NCBI RefSeq assembly: GCF_013927005.1
Contig: NZ_CP055930.1
Coordinates: forward strand, 4,526,001-4,590,000
Direction of reading: 5' to 3'
DNA length: 64,000 nt
From: Enterobacter sp. RHBSTW-00175
GTDB taxonomy: Bacteria; Pseudomonadota; Gammaproteobacteria; Enterobacterales; Enterobacteriaceae
Part shown: positions 1-10,100 of the stretch, in pieces
Layout: every line of letters starts with the position of its first letter
Numbering within the stretch: the first letter of the stretch is position 1
Made by a program: the position numbers and the translations under genes
Notes under the pieces: model-generated
What the model saw: only the letters and a program-made list of their open reading frames with translations
The model's database searches: none
Told to the model about the DNA's origin: nothing

Positions 1-2
1 AA

Positions 3-626
3 AAAGCCAATCTATACCCCACGCATAAACCGCTGCAAAGGGGCCAGCCGCTGTCCATGACCACCGGGTTTAAAGGTGGATTATCCAGCCGTACCGGTTT
101 TGTGATTGCCAGCGAAAATGAGCTGCCAGATACGCAGAAAGATTATCTTGAACGTGTGGCAAAACCTTATTTTTCTGGTGTGGTGACCTGGCTTGAAAAT
201 ATCAGAATTGGCATGGAAGGCGGGGAGATGTATTCCCTGATAGAGTCTATTTTGCCAAAAGAGAAATATGGCTGGCATCTGAACCCCGGGCATCTCAGCG
301 CCGATGAAGAGTGGATGTCATCGCCCATTTATAAACATTCGACGCAAACCCTGAAAAGCGGGATGATTTTGCAGATTGATATTATTCCGTCAGTGCCGGG
401 TTATACCGGCGCCAGCGCCGAGGAGAGCGTTGCGCTGGCGGATTTCGCGCTCCAGGCCGAGATCAAACACGCTTACCCTGAGCTATGGGCCAGAATTGAA
501 ACCCGTAAACGTTATCTCAACGACGTACTTAAGATTGCGCTGAGCGCGGATGTGATCCCGCTTTCCAGTGCCGTTGCTTATTTGCGGCCTTTCTTCCTGG
601 CGAAGGATAAAGCGTTTACCTGCTAA
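3..626 (+). CDS. M24 family metallopeptidase-like protein, C-terminal part (5' end outside window)
   Basis: The frame is open from the first complete codon at base 3, so the gene begins before the window and only the last ~207 residues are seen. The pattern of a glycine-rich loop, GHLSADEEW, SGMILQIDI and GASAEESV followed by a helical tail resembles the creatinase/aminopeptidase P (M24) fold, whose members cleave Xaa-Pro or similar bonds using two metal ions. I cannot place the full set of five metal ligands in this part, so a non-peptidase M24 homologue is possible. An internal ATG at 57 lies in the middle of the domain and is not a credible start. It is followed by the EAL-domain gene on the same strand. 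Confidence 0.6.
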   Translation, partial: KANLYPTHKPLQRGQPLSMTTGFKGGLSSRTGFVIASENELPDTQKDYLERVAKPYFSGVVTWLENIRIGMEGGEMYSLIESILPKEKYGWHLNPGHLSADEEWMSSPIYKHSTQTLKSGMILQIDIIPSVPGYTGASAEESVALADFALQAEIKHAYPELWARIETRKRYLNDVLKIALSADVIPLSSAVAYLRPFFLAKDKAFTC

Positions 627-758
627 ACAATTTCCGGAGAACTTATTGAAGGAGCATGGTTATTTTTACTTTTGTCGACCATGCTCTTTGTACTTACACC
701 ATTAAGCGCCGTAAATGCCGTCAGCGTCATCTTACTCACTCGTGCCCAGGATACGTTA

Positions 759-2282
759 ATGCGTCATTTTATTGTTCCTGCTGCTGCCGCTCTGGCCCTG
801 TTTATCATGGGTATTTTTATTCTGAATACCCAGCTCTGGTATTCCGCACGGGCCGACAGCATGACGGGGGCGAAGTATGTCGTAAAGAATATGAATACGA
901 TCCTGGGTGAAGCTCAGCGCGCCACCCGGACGGCGATGAATGTCGCCGGGGCAGGCTGTGATGAGGAAGGGCAATACCGGCTTGGCACTGAGGCGGCGCT
1001 ACAACCTCATCTCAGGACTATTTTCATTCTCACGCATGGGCAAATAGCGTGTTCATCCCTGCCGGATAACCGTGTGCTGTTGGTTAATGTGATGAGATTA
1101 CCTGATTTGCCATTGATGCTGCTGCCAGCAAAAGAGACGGTAAACGGTTTACCCGTACTGCTGTTTCAGACGGTAGTTGATGACAGCCGCATTGGGATCA
1201 CGGTCAGCGATCGCCATATCCGCGACGCCCTGGGTATTTCGATAAAAGACGTCAGTTATCGGTTAAGGGTTGGTGACACCGTGCTGGGCCTGTCTGGTGA
1301 TGCCGCGCAGGTAAACAATAAAGGCAAGCATGTCGGGCGGCTTGAAGCCAAAGATTATCCCTACAGTATTGAGTATAACTATCCTCCGTTATTCAGCGTG
1401 CAGAGGCTGATAAGTCAGGGTGCAGGCATCCTGTTTTTTTTACTGCTGGTAGCCTGTCTCGGTGCTTACGCGCTGTATAAATATCTGAATAAAAGTACGC
1501 CGCCTGAGGAGTCGCTACAGCGCGCCATCGCAAAGGGGGAAATTATCCCGTTTTATCAGCCCGTTGTTAATGGCCGGGAGGGAACCTTGCGGGGCGTGGA
1601 GGTACTGGCGAGATGGAAACACCCGAAAGCGGGCTATATTTCCCCGGCCTCGTTTATCCCGCTTGCTGAAAAATCCGGCCTGATTGTACCGTTGACGCGC
1701 AGCCTGATGGCGCAGGTGGTGATACAGATGAATGCTATTTCCAGCAAGCTGCCGGAGGGTTTCCATGTGGGGATTAACTTCAGTGCATCTCATATTGCCA
1801 TGCCCACCTTTATGGATGAGTGCCTGAACTACAAAAGCCGCTTTGAGCGCAAAGATTTGAACCTGGTGATTGAAGTCACGGAGCGTGAACCGCTGGATAT
1901 TGACGAACACCTGGTTCATACCCTGAATGCGCTGCACGAAAATGGTTTTGCCATCGCGCTGGATGACTTCGGAACCGGGTATTCAGGGCTCTCTTACCTG
2001 CACGATCTGCATATCGATTACATCAAGATTGACCATAGCTTCGTCAGCCGGGTCAATGAGCATGAGGAATCCACCCGGATCCTGGATTGTGTGCTGGATC
2101 TGGCGCGTAAACTCTCGATAAGTATTGTCGCCGAAGGTGTGGAAACCAAAGCGCAGCTTGATTACCTCAACCGGAACAATATCGTCTTCCAGCAGGGGTA
2201 TTACTTCTTTAAGCCTGTTCCGTTTACGGAGCTGATACAAATTTTGCTGTCGAAGCCTAAAGTGAAAGTCATGGTGGAGTAA
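759..2282 (+). CDS. Membrane CSS-motif EAL domain cyclic-di-GMP phosphodiesterase
   Basis: About 507 residues. An N-terminal membrane segment (roughly residues 4-22) is followed by a periplasmic domain with the ACSS motif near residue 97, a second membrane segment near residues 215-240, and a cytoplasmic EAL domain from ~255. The EAL signature reads EVLARW rather than EALARW, but DDFGTGYSG near residue 403 and the KIDHSF and EGVET motifs are present, so c-di-GMP hydrolysis is expected. In the CSS family (E. coli PdeB, PdeC, PdeD and relatives) the periplasmic cysteines sense redox state through DsbA/DsbB. I chose ATG 759 because an AGGA lies at proper spacing and family members start just before the first membrane helix; a TTG at 672 would add 29 residues. 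Confidence 0.85.
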   Translation: MRHFIVPAAAALALFIMGIFILNTQLWYSARADSMTGAKYVVKNMNTILGEAQRATRTAMNVAGAGCDEEGQYRLGTEAALQPHLRTIFILTHGQIACSSLPDNRVLLVNVMRLPDLPLMLLPAKETVNGLPVLLFQTVVDDSRIGITVSDRHIRDALGISIKDVSYRLRVGDTVLGLSGDAAQVNNKGKHVGRLEAKDYPYSIEYNYPPLFSVQRLISQGAGILFFLLLVACLGAYALYKYLNKSTPPEESLQRAIAKGEIIPFYQPVVNGREGTLRGVEVLARWKHPKAGYISPASFIPLAEKSGLIVPLTRSLMAQVVIQMNAISSKLPEGFHVGINFSASHIAMPTFMDECLNYKSRFERKDLNLVIEVTEREPLDIDEHLVHTLNALHENGFAIALDDFGTGYSGLSYLHDLHIDYIKIDHSFVSRVNEHEESTRILDCVLDLARKLSISIVAEGVETKAQLDYLNRNNIVFQQGYYFFKPVPFTELIQILLSKPKVKVMVE

Positions 2283-2379
2283 CCGACCGGATGAGGTGCA
2301 GGATTAAATCCCTTCACACATCAACGTGTTTGCGCGATAGCCCGGAAAGTGCCTTGATCCTTACCCATAATACGTAATA

Positions 2380-2395
2380 CTGTATGTATATACAG
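2380..2395 (+). promoter_or_regulatory. LexA (SOS) box of umuDC
   Basis: CTGTATGTATATACAG fits the LexA operator CTG-N10-CAG and lies 18 bases before the umuD start. It rules out the upstream in-frame ATG at 2384, which falls inside the operator. Expected effect: repression of umuDC, and of anything downstream on the same transcript, until RecA-driven LexA cleavage. Confidence 0.93.
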
Positions 2396-2413
2396 TACAT
2401 GGCAGGAAAGGCA

Positions 2414-2902
2414 ATGATGAGCACCCTCTTTTCGTATTATCCCCGGCAGGACATGGAGTTACCGCTGTTTCTGGAGCGCGTTGCCTGTGGTTTTCCAAGC
2501 CCTGCGCAGGATTACGTTGAAGACCGTATCGACCTGAACAAGCTGGCGGTAAAACACCCCAGTGCGACGTATTTCGTGAAAGTCAGCGGGGATTCCATGA
2601 TCGGGGCCGGGATCGGCGATGGCGATCTGCTGGTGGTCGATCGTTCGTTAACGGCGGAACATGGCGACATTGTCGTGGCGGCGGTGGACGGGGAGTTTAC
2701 GGTAAAAGAGCTACAAACCCGGCCGGTCTTAAGATTGCTTCCCCACAATACCCGCTATCAGCCTATTACGTTTCACTCCGAAGAGGAGCTGCAAATCTTC
2801 GGCGTGGTGACGCATACGCTGAAAACACATAAACATTCGGGCGGGGTAAAAAGCCATCGCGCGGGTGACCCGGAAATGCATAACCATGTTCGCACTTGTT
2901 GA
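2414..2902 (+). CDS. umuD: UmuD, SOS translesion synthesis subunit / S24 auto-peptidase
   Basis: UmuD is the SOS-induced accessory subunit of DNA polymerase V. It cleaves itself on RecA filaments to give UmuD', which binds UmuC. All key residues are visible: the Cys25-Gly26 cleavage site in VACGFPSP, catalytic Ser61 in SGDSM and Lys98 in GEFTVKEL (E. coli C24-G25, S60, K97). At 162 residues it is longer than E. coli UmuD (139) because of a basic, His-rich C-terminal extension of about 20 residues after FGVVTHTLK. The start ATG 2414 has AGGA six bases upstream and lies outside the LexA box. The 3' end overlaps the umuC start by 17 bases. UmuD itself looks intact although its partner umuC is broken. 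Confidence 0.95.
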   Translation: MMSTLFSYYPRQDMELPLFLERVACGFPSPAQDYVEDRIDLNKLAVKHPSATYFVKVSGDSMIGAGIGDGDLLVVDRSLTAEHGDIVVAAVDGEFTVKELQTRPVLRLLPHNTRYQPITFHSEEELQIFGVVTHTLKTHKHSGGVKSHRAGDPEMHNHVRTC

Positions 2903-3115
2903 CGTCAACAGCTTCTACGCGTCCTGCGAGACGGTTTTTCGTCCTGACCTTCAGGGAAAGCCCATTGTGGTGGTGTCCAATAACGATGGCTGCATTATTT
3001 CGCTTTCACGCGAGGCAAAGCAGTTGGGGATCAAAATGGGCGAACCGTACTTTAAGTTCAAGGAAAACCGTTATCCGTCGCGGGTCTACGTGTTTAGCTC
3101 GAATTACGCGCTGTA
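2886..3115 (+). pseudogene. umuC: umuC, 5' part, interrupted by a 14-kb element
   Basis: Encodes the first 76 codons of UmuC, the Y-family polymerase subunit of Pol V, including [10 protein letters not shown] (catalytic Asp of the palm) and SNNDGC. The frame stops at a TAG two bases beyond ...NYAL because the mobile element begins at 3116. The split codon is TA at 3114-3115 plus T at 17173. With the 3' part (17173-18205) the sum is 1,263 bases, 420 residues plus stop, matching E. coli UmuC (422) with no missing or duplicated base. The gene is therefore inactivated but potentially restorable by precise excision. Confidence 0.95.
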
Positions 3116-3193
3116 GTAAGTTAAGTGGAATGCAACACTTGATTGGACTGTTTGAACTAAACTGCACCTGTTTCTCTGTCAAAAGAGGTCAAC

Positions 3194-4192
3194 ATGATGG
3201 TCAGAAATCCACTTTTTACTGCCAGTATGCATCTTGTTGAGCAGTGGCTCGGGCTACTGACTGATCTGGGTCGGGCTAACGCCACGATCAAAGCTTATCG
3301 TGGTGCTCTGACGCATTATCTGCGGTACTGCGAAGCAAATTCAATACATCCACCTTCTGCCCGTTTTGAAGATTTTTCCGCATATCTACGGCCCCAGCTC
3401 CCGGGAATGGCACAGCCGGTCGCCAGTGCTACACTGCAGTTGCGCATTTCGGCCATCCGGCTCTGGTACGAGTATCTTTATTACCAAGATCTCTGTGAAA
3501 CCAGTCCGATACCCCGGGCAATGTTGCCCGGCCCGGTGTTCAGCGGACGCGGACTGGTACCGCGTATCACCCGTCTTCCCTGTATTCCTGATGATCATGA
3601 CTGGTTTACTCTTCTGCAACAGGCCGCCTCCGCAACGTTACGCGACCGTCTGATGCTGGCACTAGCCTACTATGGCGCATTACGGCGGGCAGAAGTCACG
3701 GCGCTTCAGGTTGACGACCTTGATCCGGGCCACCGGTTGATCCGTATCCGTGCCGAAACCACCAAGAATCATCGCGAACGTATGGTGTGTTACAGCCCAA
3801 CGGTAACCCCTGTGCTTGCCGCACATTTGCACCTGTTACGGCAAAGTGGTTTTTCTGGTGGGGCACTTTTTCGCTCGGTCTCTGACCGGAATCACGGTAT
3901 GCCGCTGAGCATCTGGAGCTGGAGTAAAACCGTTCGTAAATGGAGAGACCAGGCCGGGCTGGTAGATTTCTCCACCCATACCTTCCGTCATCTACGCCTG
4001 ACCCATCTGGCGCGGGCTGGCTGGAAACTGCACGAACTCGCCGCCTATGCCGGGCATCGGGATCCCCGGACGACCCAGGTTTACCTGCACCTGTCCGGTA
4101 CCGATCTTGCTGCCCGCATGGCCGGAGCTGTCGCCGAGCTTGACAGAAAAGTTGCCGGACTGGTTTTTTCTGACCAGAGGATTCTCTTATGA
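3194..4192 (+). CDS. Tyrosine recombinase, Tn554 TnpA-like integrase
   Basis: 332 residues, same size class as Tn554 TnpA (361). N-terminal SAM-like core-binding domain (about 10-105), then the catalytic domain. All catalytic residues are visible: Arg164 in ALRRAE, Lys191 in TTKNHRER, His262 and Arg265 in HTFRH, His288 in GHRD, nucleophile Tyr297 in TQVYLH. It starts 78 bases inside the left end with AGAGG at good spacing. Its stop overlaps the next start as ATGA, indicating translational coupling with tnpB. It points away from the umuD promoter in the same direction, so umuDC transcription could run into it. Expected role: integration and excision of the element. Confidence 0.9.
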   Translation: MMVRNPLFTASMHLVEQWLGLLTDLGRANATIKAYRGALTHYLRYCEANSIHPPSARFEDFSAYLRPQLPGMAQPVASATLQLRISAIRLWYEYLYYQDLCETSPIPRAMLPGPVFSGRGLVPRITRLPCIPDDHDWFTLLQQAASATLRDRLMLALAYYGALRRAEVTALQVDDLDPGHRLIRIRAETTKNHRERMVCYSPTVTPVLAAHLHLLRQSGFSGGALFRSVSDRNHGMPLSIWSWSKTVRKWRDQAGLVDFSTHTFRHLRLTHLARAGWKLHELAAYAGHRDPRTTQVYLHLSGTDLAARMAGAVAELDRKVAGLVFSDQRILL

Positions 4193-6321
4193 AAGCCGAA
4201 AACACTTCCGGCGTTGTCTGGCAGCCTTTTGAGCTGGAGTCATATCAGCTCAGGGCCGCTTTCTCCGCACAGGAACGTCTTGCCCTGAGCACTCCACAAC
4301 GACGGGGTAAGTATCTTCAGCAGAAACCTGTGCCGGCATTCCTGCGCCCTCTTTATGACATCGCCACCCGGAGCGGTATAAAGCCCGAGGTCACCAGGAT
4401 AACCATTCTGGCGGTACTCGCCGAAGCGGCTCGTCAGGATCTGCCTTGCCACCTCTGGGCAGAAGATATATGGGAGAAGTTGTATCAGCGACGACACCTC
4501 GGTGGTCCGTTGCTAGCGGCTTTTGCCTTTCACCTGTCACAGGTTCCTCTCCCGTTGCACAGCACCCGGTGCCGGCAGCCTGCGTATTATGCCTGTGCGG
4601 TTTTTGGCCGGGATATTTTTCAGCAAGAACTCAGCCGTCTTATGGACGTCCTAGTGGCTCTGGGGTATTCCCTTCGTCATCAGGAAATGTTTCTCTCGGC
4701 GGTTCTGGGAATGCTGATGCTGGAAAATGGCGATCCGCGGCTGGAAAGCTTTACCGAAGAGCTCCTCCAGCGGGGCCAACAGTACCGCACTAACGGGATC
4801 GCCAGAGCGGTAGGTAAGGTCTCCCATGGGCTGGCAGCCATGGGAATTTTGTCACGCCCATTGCGTATGCGGGGTTATACCGGCTGGAAAGAGAAACGAA
4901 CTGACGGGATTGCCGCTGAATGGGTCGGATGGTGTCAGCGCTGACGGGAAACGTCCGTACTACGGCCGCGGACCCGTGAATCGAACTACAGCTTTATTCT
5001 GCGTATCGGTTTGTGGCTTGCCAGAGATTGTCCTGATATCCGAGAGCCTGCTGACTGGAGCATCAGTACCTGTGCCAGTTTCATCGCAGCGCTGGGAAGA
5101 ATGAATGTGGATGAGCTTTCTCTGGAGCCTGAAAAAACAAGACGTGTATCCGCCCGATCTGGACAGCCAATGATGAGCAACTCCCGGGCATCTTTTTTGT
5201 ATGCCCTGCGGCGTTTTTTTGTTGATTATGAACTCTGGGGATGGGGAAGACTGAAGCTGAGTCCCTACCGCCATCTGGCCACGCCGGACACGCCAGCTTT
5301 CAGCCGGGGAGTGAATCCCAGGGTGATTGACGATCCTGTGTGGCTGAAGCTGATCTGGGCCAGCCTGAATTTACGACCTGAGGATATGCTGACCGGGATC
5401 CATTATCCGTTTACCATGCACCAGGCGATGGCGGTTATCTGGACTCATGCAGGCTTACGCCAGAACGAAATATTTCGATTGAGCGTAGGCTGTGTCCACG
5501 AGCAGACAGATGATATTGTGCATGATGACGGCAGTATTATCCCTGCAGGAACGCTCTGTTATCTGGATGTTCCGGCTGGAAAAACATCAAGGGCATTTGT
5601 CAAACCAGTCGCCAGTGTCGTGAAAAAGTATGTAGATTTGTGGTTACAGGAACGCCCTACAGAACAGGCTCCTTTGACGGATGAGCGAACTGCTGAAAGG
5701 GTCAATTATTTATTTCAGTACAGAGGAAAACTGATAGGAAGCTCAATCCTAAATAACACGATCATCCCGGTACTCTGTGCCCGGTCCGGAGTACCTCTCG
5801 ATGACAGCCGGGGGCGGATTACCAGTCATAGGGGAAGAGCATCAGCCGTCACCGCGCTGGCCAGTGTGCCACAGGGGATGACTCTGCATGAGTTGATGGA
5901 ATGGTCCGGACATAGCTGCCCACGCTCAACCCTGCACTACATTCGCATTCGCCCAACACGGCTGGCGGCTTCTTTTGTGAAAGCGGACAAAATTTCTCAT
6001 ATGATCAGCGTGCTGATCGATCATGACAGTCAGGCACTAACGTCATCAGGGCTCGCCCTATACTATGATTTAGGCGATTTGTATTGCACCAATCCATTTT
6101 GGAGCAGTTGCCCGCACAGAATGGCCTGTATTGGCTGTGATTTTAGCTTGCCAAAAAGCAGCTCTCGGGCTCAGGCTCTTGAAAGTAAGGCATCCATACA
6201 TCGGTATCTTGAGGAAGTTCCGCTCACGCCAGATGAGAAAGCCATTGCTGAAGGTGATATTGATAAGCTGACAGCATTCATAAAAAAAATGGCTAGTCAG
6301 CCACCACCTCAAAAAGACTAA
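4189..6321 (+). pseudogene. Tn554 TnpB-like tyrosine recombinase, interrupted by one TGA
   Basis: A single 710-residue reading frame broken only by TGA at 4942-4944 (codon 252); the frame is otherwise open and continuous through that point. The first 251 codons form an all-helical N-terminal region. The second part carries the catalytic domain: AGLRQNE (Arg), HRGR (His and Arg), WSGHSCPRSTLHYIR (His and Tyr), followed by a C-terminal cysteine cluster CPHRMACIGC also found in TnpB-type proteins. Intact length would suit TnpB of Tn554-like elements (about 630-700). Either the protein is inactivated, is made by readthrough, or is produced as two pieces; a TTG at 5011 is a possible but weak internal start. 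Confidence 0.8.
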
Positions 6322-6350
6322 ACCTTACGGGCTCTCTACGTTAACAAAGT

Positions 6351-6720
6351 GTAGTGGTTTACTGAATTTGGCCACCTGAACAGAGGTGATATGCTCACCT
6401 CAGAACAAAACAGGTGTCCCAATGAAAAAAAAATTTCAGCGCAGAGTTTAAACGTGAATCCGCTCAACTGGTCCTTGACCAGAACTACACCGTTGCAGCT
6501 GCGGCCAGTGCTATGGATGTTGGTCTTTCTACCATGACACGATGGGTAAAGCAGTTGCGGGATGAACGACAGGGTAAAATGCCAAAAGCCTCTCCCATAA
6601 CCCCGGAACAGATCGAAATACGCGAACTGAAGAAAAAGCTACAACGCATTGAAATGGAAAACGACATATTAAAAAAGCTACCGCGCTCTTGATGTCAGAC
6701 TCCCTGAACAGTTCTCGTTA
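6351..6720 (+). mobile_element. IS3-family (IS911-like) orfA remnant
   Basis: From ATG 6422 the translated sequence follows the IS911-type OrfA helix-turn-helix protein, with [36 protein letters not shown] and [20 protein letters not shown]. The A-run after the start has lost bases, shifting the frame, and near AAAAAAG the frame shifts again before MSDSLNSSR. No orfB follows, so this is a dead 5' fragment. A small hairpin (GAGGTGA at 6383-6389 with TCACCTC at 6395-6401) lies between the probable left end and the ORF. Confidence 0.8.
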
Positions 6721-6774
6721 ATCGGGTACCCGACAGAGCAGACGAACAGGCCAGCAAACGGATAAAGGCGTACC

Positions 6775-7050
6775 TCAGTCGGACAGCTTTGCGAAGTACG
6801 CCGCGGCTCTTTTTAATATGTCCCGTTCGTCAGTAACCCGCTTCAGCTCCTTCTGGAACCGGCGGATCTCGACCTGAGCATCTGACTGTTCTTTATTAGT
6901 GGATGAGTCCGGACCGTACTTCTTTATCCAGGCGTAAAGGCTGTGGGTGGTGATATCGAGATGTGTTGCAACGCTGGAAACAGAATGACCGCGATCAACA
7001 ACCGGTTTGACTGTAAGGCTCTGTTTATCTCCTGATGCTAGCGCGACCAA
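6775..7050 (-). pseudogene. IS3-family OrfA remnant (second, different element)
   Basis: Minus-strand frame reading SVSSVATHLDITTHSLYAWI, then a leucine-zipper-like region ending in ILKRAAAYFAKLSD, the standard C-terminus of one IS3-family OrfA subgroup. The N-terminal part is degenerate; the only available start is a TTG and the usual RYPEEFKTEAV-type segment is missing. No orfB is present. It faces the IS911-like remnant, so two IS elements were nested and decayed between tnpB and the glucan synthase gene. Confidence 0.75.
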
Positions 7051-7196
7051 AAACCGCAGACCGAATCTATACCCTATACTTAAGTTAAATCCCAGCAGCT
7101 GTTAAATCCCTGATGATTTACGCCCATCCCGAGAGAATGTTTCTGAACTGATTTCGCAACTGCTCCTGCGCGCAAACGTTGCATCAGAGCAATGCT

Positions 7197-10100
7197 ATGA
7201 AAATGAACCCCAGAGCGTGGTTTAGCCGCTCCCGTATTACGATGAATACTGCCGAAAATGTTACGTTTTCAGCGAACGATCCTGCGGCTGAAAGCAATCT
7301 GCGGTCAGAACTCTTTTCGACCGCCCAGATGGAACGCTTCGGTCAGAAGCTGGCACGGACCCATAAATTATCGCCGGATAAACTTCCTTATTACTTACTG
7401 AAAAGACTCAGTGATAATGAGGCCGTCATCACCCAAAACTGCTATGAGCTTAACGCGGGTAAAAAGACCAGTATCATGCCCGCAGGGGAGTGGTTGCTGG
7501 ACAATTATTATCTGATTGAGGAACAAATCCGCACTGTCCGTCAGCACTTGCCGAAAAGCTTTGGTAAAGGTCTCCCGTCGCTGATGTCACCGCTGAATTG
7601 CACACGAATTTACCATATTGCATCAGAGGCCATTGCTCACGGTGATGGCCGCTGGGATGCTGCCAGCCTGACCAGCTATCTCACAGCCTATCAACAGGTG
7701 ACACCCCTGACATTAGGTGAAGTCTGGGCGTTACCGGGAATGATGCGCCTGGCGCTGATTGAAAATCTTCGTCGTATCAGCATGGAAGTCATAAAAGCGC
7801 AGCAGGACAGAAATCTGGCTGATACGTGGATAACAAAGATTTTCGAATGTGCAGAGAGTGCATCTGGTGATTTAATCATGGTGGTTGCCGATATGGCGCG
7901 CTCCCGACCTCCGTTAACCAGTGCGTTTGTTGCAGAACTGGTGCGCCGCCTGCAGGGGCATGGCAACGCATTGTCGTTACCTCTGACCTGGGTTGATCAG
8001 TGTCTACGGGAACAGGGGATCACCACCGAAGTTCTCATACATAGCTTCAATCAACAGCTTGCCGCAAGTCAGCTATCCGTCAGTAACAGCATCATGGGTC
8101 TGCGATTACTGAGTGAAACGGACTGGGCTGATTTTGCCGAAACAATAAGTGTCGTCGAACAGGTATTACGCAATGATCCTGTTGGTATCTATCCTCGGAT
8201 GCACTTCAATACCCGGGATCATTACCGGCATGTTGTTGAGATTCTGGCCAGGGACAGTGGTCTCAGTGAGCCTGAGGTTGCTGACAGGGTGCTGGCGCTT
8301 TCAGAGAAAAATGCTCCCGACACACCGGAATATCATGTTGGTTATTATCTCGCGGGCGAAGGTCGACAGGAGCTGGAAACTCATCTGTTGGCAGACACAT
8401 CAAGGCTGATACGCCTGAGGCACAGTTTCAACAGAATAACTCTGTTGTCATGGCTTGGAAGCTTGGCGTTGTTGACCACCGCAACGACCGCGGCAATATT
8501 GCACGAAACAGCCATGCAGGGCGCAGACTGGCTGTTGATCGCGGTGATATTGCCTCTGATTATCGCTTTAACTCAGTTAATGAGTGATCTACTCAGTGAC
8601 GCAACTACCCGTTTTCGCGTTCCTCGCCCCTTGCCGGGGATGGATTTTTCAACCGGCATTCCCGCTGACAGCGCCACTATGTTAGTCATCCCCTGTATGC
8701 TGACCAGCCATGTAAGTTTCAGCCAGCTCCTCACCAGTCTTGAAGTCTGCTGGCTGGGGAATGAAAATGAAAATCTCAGGTTCGCGCTGCTCACTGATTT
8801 CGCTGATTCTGAAAATGAACCCTCGCCGGAAAGTAACATGCTGCTCAGACAGGCGATCGCCGATACACAGGCGCTGAATCGCCGCTACCCCTCCAGCCGC
8901 CCGCGTTTTTATTTGCTACACCGCCAGCCTGAATGGAATCCCGCAGAAGGAACGTGGATGGGCTATGAACGCAAGCGGGGAAAACTGGCGTTACTGAACA
9001 GCTGGTTGCGCTATCCGGGGAGACAATTCGTCAGCGTTGCAGACATGCCTGCCCACCTTTTACCGGGTCACATTAAATACGTCATCACCCTGGACAGTGA
9101 TACGGTGCTGCCGCGCGATACGGCACACAAACTCGTCGCGACGATGGCTCATCCACTGAATACACCAGAGTATGATCCGATACGCCAGAGGGTTGTCAAA
9201 GGATTCGGCATTCTGCAACCCGGTCTCGCGGAAGAGATACCACGCAACGGTCAAGGGCGTTATGCAGCCCTGCGCAGCAGCATACCGGGCAATAATCCCT
9301 ATTCGATGATGTCTTCGGATATCTATCAGGATCTCTTTGGGGAAGGATCGTTCGTGGGTAAAGGGATTTATGATGTTGATATTTTTATGCAGGCCACTGC
9401 CAACACCTGCCCGGAAAATCTGGTTCTCAGCCATGATCTTCTCGAAGGATGCTATGCACGTTCGGGGCTGCTGAGTGAAGTGTTACTCTACGAACAGTAC
9501 CCTAATAATTATCTGTCGGATGTAGCACGCCGTTCACGCTGGATCCGGGGCGACTGGCAACTGCTTAACTGGCTGAAACCACGCGTCAGAAAAGCCGATG
9601 GAACGCGGAGTAAGAATCCGCTGACCGCGCTTTCTTACTGGAAATTACTTGATAATCTGCGACGCAGTCTGGTTGCCCCCTCTTTACTGATACTGCTGTT
9701 CTACACCCTGCTTGGGGTACCCAATCCGGTTTACTGGCTGGGCGTACTGTCGCTGATATGGCTGTTGCCAGCTATCCTCTGCATTGCCCATGATCTTCTG
9801 CATAAACCTCTGCGTCGACGCCTGAAGCCGCATCTGTTACTGGTGGGGGCGGGCGCGCTGAAGCGTTTGTCAGGTATCGGCCTTAATTTTGCGATACTGC
9901 CACACGAAGCAGGATATTCGCTGAAGGCGATTGCTGTGACGCTATGGCGACTGGGGGTCAGCAGGCATCACCTCAGCCAGTGGGTCAGCCACAGCCAGGA
10001 CAGTAATCAGGCCATACCCACTGTTGCGCGTTTTTATCAGGTGATGTGGCTGAATGTTGCAGGTGGCGTGGCGCTGACACTATTGACTGGACAATTTGCA

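Noticed and set aside
672..758. TTG start for the EAL gene giving an extra 29 residues
   Set aside because: No ribosome site at proper spacing, and family members start at the first membrane helix that follows ATG 759.
2384..2413. An upstream ATG for umuD at 2384
   Set aside because: It lies inside the LexA box and adds residues absent from UmuD; ATG 2414 has the ribosome site.
3194..6321. A recombinase-in-trio (RIT) element with three separate integrase genes
   Set aside because: The second and third ORFs are in the same frame, separated by one TGA with open coding sequence between them. They are two halves of one TnpB-like gene.
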